Origin: Tetradesmus obliquus
Lineage: Eukaryota > Chlorophyta > Chlorophyceae > Sphaeropleales > Scenedesmaceae
Direction: 5' to 3'
NCBI GenBank assembly: GCA_030272155.1
Contig: CP126197.1
Location: 930,001-994,000, forward strand
Length of the DNA stretch: 64,000 nt
Under the pieces are notes generated by a model that saw only the letters and a program-made list of their open reading frames with translations, was not told the origin of the DNA and did not search any database. A program made the position numbers and the translations under genes. Below, piece after piece: positions 45,991 to 57,574 of the stretch. Position 1 is the first letter of the stretch, and each line of letters opens with the position of its first letter.

Positions 45991-46041
45991 GCGGCCTCAA
46001 AAGTAATGTAATGTAATGTAATGTATGCGGCCTCAAAAGTA
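45991..46041 (+). repeat. AATGT microsatellite flanked by a 15-bp direct repeat
   Basis: GCGGCCTCAAAAGTA occurs on both sides of about four TAATG units. A similar AATGT run recurs near 47717-47737. Confidence 0.88.
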
Positions 46042-46293
46042 GGCACCCCAATCACTGCTCGACGTGATCCTGGCTGTTAAAGATTTAGTTCAAAGCAGTA
46101 ATGCAACTGATGCTGCTGTAGACCGGCGCGGGTCGCAGCTGCACAGACTCAACCCTCATAGCAACTGCCTGCGATCGAGTTAGGCTCTCGGCGTCTTCTG
46201 AAATAATTCTTGGAGATTCTGTACCCGTGTTTGGCCTTGATCATTTTGGAAGGCGCAGCGTACGGCAAACGTGAGGCGCTCGTGCTGCACAAT

Positions 46294-47321
46294 CAACAAC
46301 CATCACCCATTGCACGTGCACAGTACACCTTGCAGCATCTGCTGCGATATGCAAGCTTAGAAACAACACGCGTGTCCAACGCTTCTACCTTGCCATGACT
46401 TGTATATGCTGTGTATTCTCTGTCCCTGTAAACTCTGCAAGTGGCTGTGAGCTGCTCTGATCAACCACAACCACAAGCAAACAGCAACGGCTGGCAGGGC
46501 TGCGGCACAGCCTTGGGAAGCACCTGCACCGCTGATTGTGCAACAGGCTTCACGGGCAGCTACAGAGCCACCTGCACAACCTCTGGCACATGGTCAGTTG
46601 TTGGCAGCTGCCAAGCAGGTCAGGTGCTATCAGAAGCGTTTGGTTAGTTGGGAGCGTGCAACAGCTGCCATTTGTGGTCTGACAGTGCCTACGATTTGCA
46701 TGCAGCGGTGGCAGAGGCCATATATGAGAGGATAGTTACATGTGGGTACTGGCACCATCTTGGATGGTATGAGCCACAACAGGTTGAACACAAGTCTGAG
46801 ACCAGAAAGGGAGAGTGAGCACCGTAAAACACACTGTACACGCTTGAGCACCAAATCTCTCATGTTATATCCAGAGACGTCTTACTGCGGTGCGCAACGG
46901 CACCCCACCTCACCGGCAGCTTGCTCTAAGTGCAAACCACACCAACAGAGCAGCAATGTGCAGTAGGTGGAGGTCCAGTTCTTTACCGCACAAGCAACAA
47001 CCATCACCCATTGCACGTGTACAGTACACCTTACAGCATATTTTGTAATATGCAAGCTAAGGAACAACGCGCATGTCCAACGCTTCTACCATTCCATGAC
47101 TTGTCTGTGTTGTGTATCCTCTGTCTCTGTAAAACCTGCAAGTGGTTGTGAGCTGCTCTGATCAACCACAACCACAGGCAAACAGCAACGGTTGGCAGGG
47201 CTGCGGCACAGCCTTGGCAGGCACCTGCACTGCTGATTGTGCAACAGGCTTCACGGGCAGCTACAGAGCCACCTGCACAACCTCTGGCATATGGTCAGTT
47301 GTTGGCAGCTGCCAAGCAGGT
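46294..47321 (+). repeat. Tandem duplication, 701-bp offset, carrying one exon
   Basis: 46294-46620 and 46995-47321 are highly similar. Each copy contains about 150 bases of intron followed by the CCP-like exon. The roughly 370 bases between the copies are unrelated to them. Confidence 0.9.
46442..47319 (+). CDS. Two CCP/sushi-like cysteine-rich exons of a modular secreted protein (partial)
   Basis: Exons 46442-46618 and 47143-47319, each 177 nt and class 1-1 (phase 1 at both ends), so they can be joined in frame. Each encodes a six-plus-cysteine module (CSDQPQPQANSNGWQGCG, CTADCATGF, RATCTTSG, GSCQA) like the CCP-like repeats common in algal extracellular proteins. The two differ at only a few residues. 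The start and end of the gene are not identified, so whether it is expressed is unknown. Confidence 0.6.
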
Positions 47322-47871
47322 GAGGTGGTATCCAAAGTGTTCAGTCTGATTGTTGTCGTGTACTCATCTGAGGCGTGGGATTCCCGATGGTCTGGCTCGC
47401 CGGTGCTGTGCACTTGTTTCTTGCAGGGCTCGAGTTTGGCTGTGTTGATCGTGTGGCTGTACATTTTCTTGCTGTCATCAATTAGGCTCATCTGCGTATG
47501 TGGTTCTACAGTTGGTCAAGGTTGAGAGTATTGTACGGCTCTTGTGCAGCACTCAGTGACTGTGGGGGCTGTGAATCAGGCATACTTGGCAGCTGTGTAG
47601 GTAGATGCATGGCCAGGATGAATCATAACATCTGCAGAGTTTGCAAGCATATGTCAGCCTTATGGCAAGGTGAGCAGAATGTGCCGCACATTCTCCTGGC
47701 AAGAGAATCACGTTTTATGTAATGTAATGTAATGGAATGTTTTCACATTTGCAGGATGTCTAACTTGTGTTTATGGCGGTATTGTCAAGGTTTAAGAGAG
47801 GGGGTTTCAGGTCTCCTACTGCACAAATTGCTGATGGCCTACAATCTTCACTGCTGCCCGGCTGCTCCTAG

Positions 47872-48066
47872 GCCCATGTCCTCCCAAATAGAATTACTAT
47901 GGAGCGGGTGCGGGAGGCTTCTACTGTGACAACCTCGTAGTTGGCTCCACATGCTCCGGCTACGCTTGTGCCATCGATACCAACCCCGACCCCCGGGGCC
48001 TCCTTAGGTGCTCCCAGATCACCAGCCTATGCACTGGTGGCACTGTACCATATGGCTTCTATGCCG
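47872..48066 (+). pseudogene. Broken cysteine-rich module exon
   Basis: Class 1-1 exon (195 nt) paralogous to 48924-49130 (shared GGF, CDNLV/CDKLT, CTGG and VPYGFY). It carries an in-frame TAG at the position where the intact paralogue has TGG (PPK-W). Otherwise the reading frame and splice sites are preserved, so the decay looks recent. Confidence 0.7.
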
Positions 48067-48462
48067 GTAAGAGTACCAGCAATTGAGCAAGTAACATGTG
48101 CATCCTTCAGCAATATGCTTTACGACATTTATCCACTGCACAGCTAGCACGTTCACAACATCACAGCGGGAGATGCACCTTGCAAGCATGAGCTCATTAT
48201 TGGTCAGCGCTGATGACCAACTGGGCAGTGCTGCCTCAACAATTCTCAGAATTTGAGGTTTCGCTGAAACACAGCATGTGCAGGCCAGCTGGTCATCTGT
48301 TTTCCCGACCATCATACAATGCTGCTTTGATATGTGGTTTTTAGTTGTTGTTATCACGGTTACTCTCACTTGCAAGTATCAGTTGCATGCCTTGTACCCG
48401 CTGCTTGTTTTTATTACAAACCATGCTCATGCTATTGGTACATGCACGTGTGACGCTTGCAG

Positions 48463-49130
48463 GAGGGTTCTGTTGCAGATCCGCAGCTGCACTTGGCACG
48501 ACGGCTGGGTTCCCCAACGAATGTATTCCTCCTAGTTCAGCAATCTGCGTTGCTTCCATCAATAACTCACTTCAAGGACATGGCTACTGCTCAGGTGTGA
48601 GGTGGTGTGGTGTGCTGCCACTTGCTGGCCTAGTAGGCTTCAGTATGGTTGGTGAAGCTAGAACCAATCAAGAAGCGTGTTCCGTTGGTGGGTGCTCTGG
48701 CAAAAATTATGGTGGCATACTATGCTGTATCAACCTCTCACAACAGTTTTGTGATGATATCATAGGCCTTCTAATGATGCGCGGCCTGCCTTCATGCAAG
48801 CACATGCACACTAAACACATCATTATATGTTGATGATTAAAAATGCAGACTGCTTTGCTCTTTAGGCAGATTTCAATGAATACCAAGATACTGATTAAGC
48901 ATTTGCTTCTGGTGCTCTTCTAGGAGGGGGTCCTCTGGCCTGCCCCCCCAAATGGAGTGCTTACGGCCGCGCCGCGGGCGGCTTCTGCTGTGACAAGCTC
49001 ACGGACGGCAATATTTGCACCGGCTTCACATGTGCCGTTGATAGCAAGTCCAACCCTGAAGGCCACCCCAAGTGCTCTGTCATCAACAGCAAGTGCACTG
49101 GCGGCGCTGTACCTTATGGCTTCTATAATG
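48463..49130 (+). CDS. Two cysteine-rich class 1-1 exons of the modular family (partial)
   Basis: Exons 48463-48594 (GFCCRSAAALGTTAGF, QGHGYCS) and 48924-49130 (CPPKWSAYG, GGFCCDKLTDGNICTGF, INSKCTGGAVPYGFYNG). Both are class 1-1, open and end at good GT donors, so they splice in frame with each other and with the CCP-like exons upstream. No family name is recognised. High cysteine content and the lack of Lys/Arg-rich patches suggest an extracellular protein. Later exons may resemble the RCC1-like fragments at 54.4 kb. Confidence 0.55.
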
Positions 49131-50033
49131 GTGGGGACACGATCACTCAATCACCAACCTACATATTTGTTGACAATGCATCAAGCCATTAATCAATTAT
49201 GCCGATTCAGCCTAGGCCAATATGCGCACATATCATAGCAATGTGGCATCGCTCAAAGCGGTCACTGTCAGTGCTATTGTCGGCCTCGCTGCTTGGTAGC
49301 AGCAATTGATACAGGATCACTGTGCCATCACCACCCATAGCCGACACACAGGCTGAAAGGAGGGAGGGGGTGCTCACTGCACTTACAACTGCTTTCCCTA
49401 ACCATTCCCTAACCATTCCCTAAGGCTTCCCTATATCGTGGTTAGGGAACCGTTAGGGAATCCCTATTAGGGACAAATGGCGTCCCTAATAGGGATTCCC
49501 TAACCTGATAGGGATTCCCTATTTCTTCTGTATCGCGAAACAGCTGTAAAGCGGCATTTTACACGCATAAAACATGATCGGAACCATTGTCATACACACG
49601 GGTCACTACTGGAGCAGCTCCGTGACTCGGTGCGCCGACCTCGGTGGCCTCGCAGTGCCATGCATATGCAGCATATGGGGCATGCCTGAGCAGCAACGTG
49701 ATGCTGCTGCCAACAGCATCAAACGCACCATACATATGCTATACAGTAAAACATACACTGGCACAGAGTGTTGGTCTTTGATCCACATGATGAAGGCACA
49801 GCAGCTGCAACCTTGCTGTTCTGCAACCATGGCACGTAGCTACGTGCCACAGCAAGTTAACATGTTGCAGCGTCTGATGTCAATGATTAGGTACCCAGCA
49901 AAACATGTCATCTTCTCCTGCATCAATCAAGTAGCTTCAAAGGTCCAAAATCCCACGCATCACGCCTCGACACCACCACCAGCAGCGCCAGCAGTGGCAC
50001 TGCGTGTGCTGCGGCGCAGCTGCTGCCCCGTCG
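49131..50033. other. Intergenic with a fold-back repeat
   Basis: Holds the CCCTAA-rich fold-back block at 49394-49521; the remaining open frames are low-complexity or lack support. Confidence 0.55.
49394..49521. repeat. Fold-back element with 11-mer array
   Basis: TTCCCTAACCA is repeated from 49394, followed by a perfect 23-bp inverted repeat (arms 49452-49474 and 49482-49504, 7-base loop) and a further ATAGGGATTCCCTAT palindrome at 49507-49521. Confidence 0.9.
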
Positions 50034-52153
50034 TCACAGTTGGGTCCGCGCACTTGATGAAAGCCACTCTCGCTCGTCATCTGAGGATATTGTGCCAGCA
50101 GACCCCTCACTACCAGCTCGCTTGCGCTTCCTGTGCTGCTGCTTGCCCGGCTGCTTGCCCTGCTGCTGGCCGAGCGCCTGCTTGGTCCCAGACAGCTTGC
50201 GCGGCTTTGTCGTAGCTGCTGCTGAGGGCGCTGAGGCCTTGCCAGGCACACGGCCTGCGGCCCTTGCTGCCCTGTTTGCTGGCAGCAGCGGCTTGACGAG
50301 CTGGCAGCAAGGCAGAGACCACACAGAGAACGAGCCACAGTCGGTTCATCATGCTGACGTACAACATCCATGTGCAGCAGAACCAGACAGCAGCTACTGC
50401 TGGACCTTATCCCAACACACCTCTTCCGCTGCCTTGCATGCAAGCTCCTGCAAGTGCATGCGACAGATCCTGCCCATCAAGTCATGATATATGCACATAG
50501 GCCGCCTGCAAGAATGAAGAACTGCAGTTGGAACCCACCTGCTGCAGCGCTGATGCAACAGGATCTGCGACCTGCGATCCTGTTGGCAAGCCCTGCTGCT
50601 CCTGCGGAGACTCCTCCTGCAGCTCTGAGCCCTGCTCCTGCAGCTCCGGGTCATGCTGCTGCTGCTGCTGCTGCTCCTGCAGCTGTGGGTCATGCTGCTG
50701 CTGCTGCTGCAGCTGTGGGGCCTGCTGTTGCACCTGCGGTGGAGCGATACCTGCGAAGGGGTTGAGCGGTGTGGAGACAGCTGGCACCTGAGCTGCTAGT
50801 CCTGTAATCGTGCTCTGCAGCTGTCTCCGGCTGTCCCGCCTGCTGGCCCTCTGCATACACCATTCTCATTGAGTGCGCCAGCAGCCTGCATGGTCGACGA
50901 GCGCAGGCAGGCAACAGCGCAGAGCATATGGGTGTTTGAGTTGTTGCAACAGGAAGCTGTTTGCAACGCCTGAACTGCTCAACACGGCTTGCCGTGCCAT
51001 GCTACCTCTGCCCATCTGCCATGCCTTGCTGGCTCTGCAGATGTGGTGCTGATTATTTAGGCGCAGAAACATGTCGCCCACACAGCAAGTGTAGCTGCTG
51101 CTGAGCCGCAGAACCTGTCAGGGCCTGCAGAGGGTATGCTTCATGTTGTTAACATCAGCGCCCACAGCAGCATAGTCAGACCCTCTGGTGCATTCAGCAG
51201 CGGCATGCTGTGCAATGCTGCAGCACTGCGCCCCAGCAGAAAAGGCGCCAGCAGGCAGCAGTGCTGTACAACATCGCTGCTCAACAGCTGGCAGCGTCGC
51301 GCAGTGCAGGCTGTCCAACTGCTGCTGTGGGGTATGCCGCACCTGCGTCTGGCACTCCCTGCTGCAGTACGCAGCCCGGCCGCAGCCTGCGCACTTGTTG
51401 GCGCGCTCCTTGCTGCACACCTGCACGGCGGCAGCAGCGCACCTGGCACTGTTAGCATGCTGACATGTGTGAAATTGACTGACAAAGCAGCAGCTGCCAG
51501 GGCTTGCAGCACCAAGAACCAGGGGTGGATACAGCAACCAGAAAAGCGCACGTGGCTGACGCCAATTGCCAGGTTGTACAAGCTATATCACAGACAGCGG
51601 CAGCAGTAGCAGCAGCAGGCAGCACCAGCAACACAAAAGGATCAGCAGCAGCAGGCGCTGCAGCCACCCCCCGCACCTTGCACAGTGTGTGCAGCTTCAC
51701 GTCAGCAGGCAGCGGCCGCAGCGGCAGCAGGAAGCTGGCCCGGGACTCGCTGCCACGCCTGAAGCCCTCTTGCGCTGACACGCAGTCGGCCGGCAGCAGC
51801 TCTGCATGCATGCGTGCATGGCGGCAGCGCGGGCGGCATGTGCAGTGAGTGGTGCCGGCATCCACCGCATGCGAGGGTTGCTTGCACAGCTGCCAGTGCG
51901 CAACAGATAACAGCGGCCGGTGCTTCATGCAGAACGAAGGGTAGCAGCAGCAGCAACAACAGCTATGTTCACCAACAATGCAGCTGCAGCTCAACTCATG
52001 TTTGTGCTGTGCTGACATGATCTTACTTGTGTCACTGTCCCTGCAAGCACTTGCAGCAGTGAGGCAGCACCGCAAGAACGGTAGAGCAGCAGCCGCCTGA
52101 GGCAGGCGTGCATCCTGTGTTGTATCATTGCTGGTAGACAAAGTTCTGCACAT
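50034..52153 (-). CDS. MYND-type zinc-finger protein (model)
   Basis: Minus-strand exons 52153-52027, 51801-51677, 51420-51343, 50850-50539 and 50300-50034 (909 nt, 302 aa; all junctions keep phase). The finger is split by an intron: LCK from exon 2 joins VCSKERANKCAGCGRAAYCS from exon 3, which rebuilds the CxxC...CxxC...YCS..CQ start of a MYND domain. After it come a Gln-rich segment with HDPQLQEQ repeats and a basic C-terminus (KQHRKRKRAGSEG, nuclear-localisation-like) with an acidic end (SSDDEREW). The second half of MYND (His/Cys after the CQ) was not found, so an exon may be missing or the finger is incomplete. Start codon and first exon are tentative. Confidence 0.5.
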
Positions 52154-52473
52154 AACAACATCAGGCAAACAAAGCCAGGTGGCACATACGTAAAGGCGCA
52201 CACCCAAGCAGTTGTGCAGTGCCTGTCAGGCCATTGCGCACACAGACAGCGTTGAATCCGTGACAGCCCTACAAACTGTAATAGACTGCCAATCATTGCT
52301 GCAGCGTGCATAGCTGCGTGCATACGTAACAAGTGCAGGGCTGCATGGTCAGCCGTCTCAAAAGCAGGTAACCCTTCTCACCTCTACTGTTCCACGAGCG
52401 TGACAGTGATTACGCAACTGCAAGGCAGCATCGTCCCATATGACAGCGCTCTGTTTGTGCGCCGCACAGTGTT

Positions 52474-52530
52474 GTGTGCCCACGTATCACAGGAGGCATA
52501 TGGTGTGCCCACGTATCACAGGAGGCATTT
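52474..52530 (+). repeat. Tandem duplication of about 27 bp
   Basis: GTGCCCACGTATCACAGGAG occurs twice in direct succession, with matching flanks. Confidence 0.9.
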
Positions 52531-53677
52531 GGCTGAGCAGTTCTACATGGCTACATAGCTGTAAACAGCATGCTGCTCCTGGTGCTGCAGCAGGCAGCGC
52601 TGCTGCCTCCTCCACATGCTGCTGGCACAAAGCAGTATAGCTACTATACACGAGCATTTTATACGCAGATGATGCACTTTAGAACCCCTGGAGGAGGCAC
52701 TGCATCAGCCACTTTGCAAAGGCAGCAACAGCTCCTGCCCCTGGCACTGTGAAGCACCATTGCTGCACCAACCTCAGCGGATCAGTCCAGGGATGACAGC
52801 CACCGTAGCCACCTGACATCTGCAGGATATGGGCTGCGCGATCGATGATGATTGAGCAAGACAACGCCCATTGCTGCAACCACCGAGTGCACTAAAGGTC
52901 AACCACCACTGATCCGATCCATGCAGCGCCCGATGAGACCTCTTGCCGGCCCAGTAGCTATTTGTGATGTATGAGTCATCTCAATCGCTGTCGAGGCCCG
53001 GCCAATCGATGCTTTAGACCGAACGTGTGAGTGCTTCAGGAGCAGCAGGTTGCTACGGGAGCGTCGAATCGCAAGATGAAGTGATAAATGCACGAGGGTG
53101 TCGTTTTGTGATTTGAAGGCGGCAAGTTGCGCGTATGGAGCTTCCATCTGTTTCGGCCCCAGTCAAATGTCTTGGCATAACACCTGTGACAGAGCTATGT
53201 TTGACGGCACTGCTGAGCTTGCATTATATCACGTACAAGAGTGTGCTTTGTATTTGATTTCAACATCTCACCGAGCACCATCACTTGGTGAGCGTGATTT
53301 TGCTCGTGGCACTAGTGGAGCTGCTGCATCTGCTGCAGCTCAGTGCCGCAGGCAGGTCCACTCGAAGTGTGCAGAAGTGCAGCACAAGTTGCGCTGATAC
53401 ACGCAGAAGCACATTGATCGTAATCATAATGTCCTTCATCCAACGGCAAAGATGCACAACACGCAGCACCTTCAGCAGCACTGGTAGCAGCAGCAGCAGC
53501 AGTCAGCAGGACCCACTGCAGGAGCAGGCACAGCAATGGTGAGGGTCGCCTACCCGGCTGCCAGCTTCAATAAGTACAAGTAGACAATATAATATATATT
53601 ACAGTGCGTTTAACACTCTACAGGCTCTGTATATGGGAGAAACAGCTGCTGCAACTTTTAGGGAATGGCTAGGGAAG

Positions 53678-53710
53678 GGTTAGGGAACGGTTAGGGAACG
53701 GTTAGGGAAC
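53678..53710 (+). repeat. Three exact 11-mers GGTTAGGGAAC
   Basis: Perfect head-to-tail array, preceded by degenerate units from about 53658. The unit is the reverse complement of the array at 49394 apart from one base. Confidence 0.95.
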
Positions 53711-53991
53711 GAGTCCTGACCAGAGTGGCTGCCGTGGAAGCAGCATTACCCTGGCGGAATATGACATGCTGCGTGGCCACCGCGTGGTTTGACAACACAC
53801 CGCACTATCATGATGCTACATGTAGCATTATACTGGACTGTACAGTACAGCTCGCATGTACGGCGGCCGCACGCTGCCCGAGTTGGTGATTATGCAGGCA
53901 TGCTGATTGGTGTACACCAACATGTTGTGGCGTACAACACACATTCCTGTGCAGAAATTACACACACATCACATGGGTGTCACACTTGCAG

Positions 53992-54114
53992 GAGGCTTCT
54001 GTTGCAGCTCCTCTGCTGCACTGGTGACGACGCCTGGGTACCTCAACATATGCAGCGGCACAGTCTGTGCTGTTCTTGGCAATCCCACGCCCCAGCAAAA
54101 CCGATACTGCTAAG
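53992..54114 (+). pseudogene. Second copy of the GFCC module exon, broken
   Basis: Class 1-1 exon (123 nt) paralogous to 48463-48594 (GFCCSSSAALVTTPGY). A TAA occupies the position of the TCA serine just before the donor. Confidence 0.65.
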
Positions 54115-54448
54115 GTGAGGCTGCACTTACATCCGTATTCTGAGAGCTAGGCCAACATGGGGCAACCCCAACCTCAAGTATGAAAGTGGTGTTGCAGCCA
54201 TGAAGCTTGAGGCCTCGCTAAACCTTGAAACAAGCCTTCACCATAACTTCACCATAACTTCCAGGCAAATATTCAGCCATCCCATCTCATAAGCTATTCC
54301 TCCCTAGATGGTGACTTTTCGGTGATCACCTCACATGTGAGGAGAGGCCTGCCAACAGTATAAACACATCAGTCCTCAGCGTGTACCTTCCACAACAATT
54401 GCGCGAACACCGTGTTCATCAAATGGTGGATGCTGCTGCTGCTTGCAG

Positions 54449-55330
54449 GTGTTGGCGGGCGGGCCTCACAACATGCAGAGGGTGCGCCTTGCTAAATTTC
54501 CTTCAAGGATATTGCGCTGAGCACGGACACCATCTGTGTGGTCACCACAACTGTTGCAAAATGGCATCGTTGTATGCCCTGGATTTAACTATGCCGACCA
54601 ACTTGGCACCAACAAGACAAACATCTACCCACCAACTTTTACCCCAGCTACTGCTGTGCATGGCGTCAATGTCAGCAGTGTGGGGGGCAATTGGGTGAAT
54701 AGGTGTATGCTAGCAGCTCCTGCTCATCGTGACACGGTCTACTGCGATGGCAACAATCATCGTGGCCAGCTGGGAAGCGGCAGGAATGACAGCTCAACTG
54801 TTCCTGTGCAGGGGCTGCAGCAGTCGCCGCCCATCGCTCAACTTGCTCTGTTTCCTGGTTTTGCATGCTTGATCTATGCTGGGCCTGGCAGCAACAACTC
54901 AATGCAATGCTCGGGCAGTCCAACTGCCAATTTGGTCAGGCCTGATCATGATGCATGTAGATGGGGTTGTTCCATTGGCATCGGGTGCTTATGATGCCTA
55001 TGCCTTTTTTCAGCACCAGCACACATGTACATGTAGCATACAATGCCCCATAGAGGCCGGTGAATTGCCAGGCCTGAGCGATGTTGGCAACAGTGTTAGG
55101 ACATAGATTTGGTGTGCAATTGTCCATGGTTCAGACAGATGCAGAAGTTGTGCGGCAGCATTGGGACTGTCCCATGTCGAGGGAAATGTTACTACACCAC
55201 GGGACGCGTATGCGGGCCCGTGGGCTGCTTATATTATGAGGTCTGGCTGCTCGACCGCACCAGCTTTCATCACCGGTTGTCTGGGTCAGTCACCCTCCCA
55301 GACCAAGGCGGCACGCCGGGCATTACTTAG
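54449..55330 (+). pseudogene. RCC1-like repeat fragments of the modular family
   Basis: Adjacent frames encode RCC1-type repeat signatures: GFNYADQLGTNKTN and VYCDGNNHRGQLGSGRND, followed by a cysteine-rich stretch (KLCGSIGTVPCRGKCYYTTG). The similarity passes between frames near 54540-54560 and internal stops occur, so I treat it as decayed, though unrecognised introns could explain part of it. RCC1 repeats form seven-bladed propellers; only about two repeats are visible. Confidence 0.55.
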
Positions 55331-57052
55331 GTTGCATGGGTTACAGTTGCGTGGATAGTTCCAGGTTTCAAACAAGCAGGCTGCAATGTGTGGTTGTGGA
55401 TCACACAGCTGATCTTGTCACTATGTAGATACCATGTACATGGCACGCATGATGAGGCGATGAATTCAACTTCCATGTTGTTTGAATTGCGAACAATTGC
55501 CGCGCATGCGCTGTTTGTGCACATGCAAGTGTGGCTAATTTCTTTTTGTGGTGATACTGTCACGGCAACAGCCACACCAGCGGCCAAGCCAGCAGCTTAT
55601 TGCAGTGGTTGAACTCTATGGCCGCAACAGCGTGCACTGTCCAGCAGTGCGTATAGCCAGTTGGCTAGCTAGCGATATATAGCTATAGCTTGTACATTGT
55701 TTGTGCAGCAGCTCACCCTTGTATGGGTTGCGGTCTTGGAAATCATCACAAAATGCACAGCTTGATACTGTGCCACAAATAGTAGGCTTTGCTGAGTTGA
55801 TGGGAAGGGTGGTGTGGTAGGGTTTTTGTACAGAGGACCCCATGCGTCATGTAGGGAGCATTAGGGCCCTGGACCAGCCTGTCCAAGGCATGCCTTGATA
55901 GCAATACTTGTTTACGGGGACAGGCCTGTCCCTAGGGATGGTGGATACACAGGGCGTAGGTGGGTTTGCATAGCTGGTTTTGTTCAGAGACCCTTGCGCG
56001 CAGTATGATAAGTGACGTCTCACTCCTGAGGCAATGGGGTGACAAGCAATGCGCTTTTAGATTGCATGTGTAGTATTAGTGCTGGGGCCAGGGTGCGCCG
56101 CAGCGCAGTTGATGCACTCTATATAAAGAAATTTGCCGATTGCATACATTACAAGCATTGAACCACAATGCAACAACTCTTGAAGGCATGATCTTGGTTG
56201 TCACGTCAGGTGACCCAGGGTTGTGACTGGCAAGTACGCTGGCGGATAGGCCAGTGTCATCAGCATCAATGTTATGTTGCCAGGTGATTGCAATTACTAG
56301 GCCATTGTAATAACCACATACTATAAGTAATAGCACGGTCACGTTGGCACCACGTTACTGCCTTGCACCTGCAATGCAGGACAGTGTGCTCAAACAACAA
56401 CGTCACTGGTACAACGTTGCTGCAACCAAAAGCCTTTATGGTGAAAGCTCATCGGCTTCACAACCGTTGCCTCAGTGAATGTTAACAGAATGACATGCAA
56501 TGCCGCTGTCATTGAAGAACCATTGAGCTTTTGCATGACCATGTTGGTGTAGCTTACCAGCCCACAACAACGGCTATGTGACAGTGCACACATGCGACAG
56601 CAGTAGTGTGTGGCCCACTTACTACTACAGCACGCCACCCCAGATCCTCTCACAAAGATTGTGGAGGTGTGCAAACATGGGCGCTGCCTAATCTGCTGCG
56701 GCTGATTCTGCAACAGCTAGTATTATTGAATCTTCAGCCGGTGTGCATCCCAGTAACATGTAACCGGCAGCAGTGCCTTCTCCAATGGCCATGCCTAAGC
56801 AACATCACCAGCATCCCACAGTAGTGCACCACATAAAGCTGATGTGTAATAACCACTGGCGAGCCCTGACCCGCATGAATCGGTTGCGTGCCCGCACGCC
56901 CAAAATGTCACATGTGCCCCCTCCCACCCACACGCGTCAAACCAATAAGTGACCGAAGCGCGTCACAATTGTCACCCTACAACACAGCGCCTGCGTTGCA
57001 TCTTCTTGCCCGCCTGCCAAGCTCAAGCAGTCGACAGCGTGGCCCCAAATTA
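55331..57052. other. No supported gene
   Basis: Gap before the prefoldin 3' end. Only short frames without domains or splice context are seen. More pieces of the modular family could be here in unrecognisable form. Confidence 0.5.
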
Positions 57053-57526
57053 TCACTTGGAATCCGTGTAGGGTGTGTCCAGGTTGATGCTGTCTCCCAG
57101 GCGCGCATACAGCTGTGTGCGCAGCTCACCCAGCTGCTGCTGGCCATCTGCATGACAACACAGCAGCAGCAGCGGCAGCAGCAGCAGCAGCAGCAGGAAC
57201 GCAACACGCAGATTCGATCAGCCAGCACCCAGCAGTGGGAGGCAGAACAGCGTCACCCTAGGCACATAGCACGGCATGACACAGCGCATAGAGCAGCATG
57301 CCTGGATGTAGTTCATGCTGTGATGGTAAGAAGCAGTGGTGCACAGCCTGAAATGGCAGTGCCACACAGACGCATGTCGGTCAGATGTAGTGCTTTTAAC
57401 TGCCGTCGGTCGTTGCAATGTAGCATGTAGCATAGCTGTGTTGGTCAATTGTGTCAGCACTCCCGCATGCACTTGCCCCATCACCCGTTGCATGCAACAG
57501 CTAACACATCTTCAACCTGCATGCGT

Positions 57527-57574
<48 letters not shown>

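Larger units (their letters stand above)
44111..46441. other. No supported gene; small repeats only
   Basis: Short open frames (44862-45149, 45426-45698) have no domain and no splice context. The stretch holds a 19-bp duplication near 45787-45832, two adjacent palindromes at 45959-45990 and an AATGT microsatellite. The 5' exons of the modular gene beginning at 46442 may lie here, but I cannot identify a signal peptide. Confidence 0.5.
52154..53991. other. No supported gene
   Basis: Contains a 27-bp tandem duplication (52474-52530), an AT-rich patch near 53583-53605 and the telomere-like 11-mer array at 53678-53710. No exon with a conserved domain was found on either strand. Confidence 0.5.

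Noticed and set aside
49380-49530. CCCTAA-rich block as a true telomere or chromosome end
   Set aside because: The units are 11-mers in a short array with inverted copies and genes on both sides, not a long run of a plant- or Chlamydomonas-type telomere repeat.
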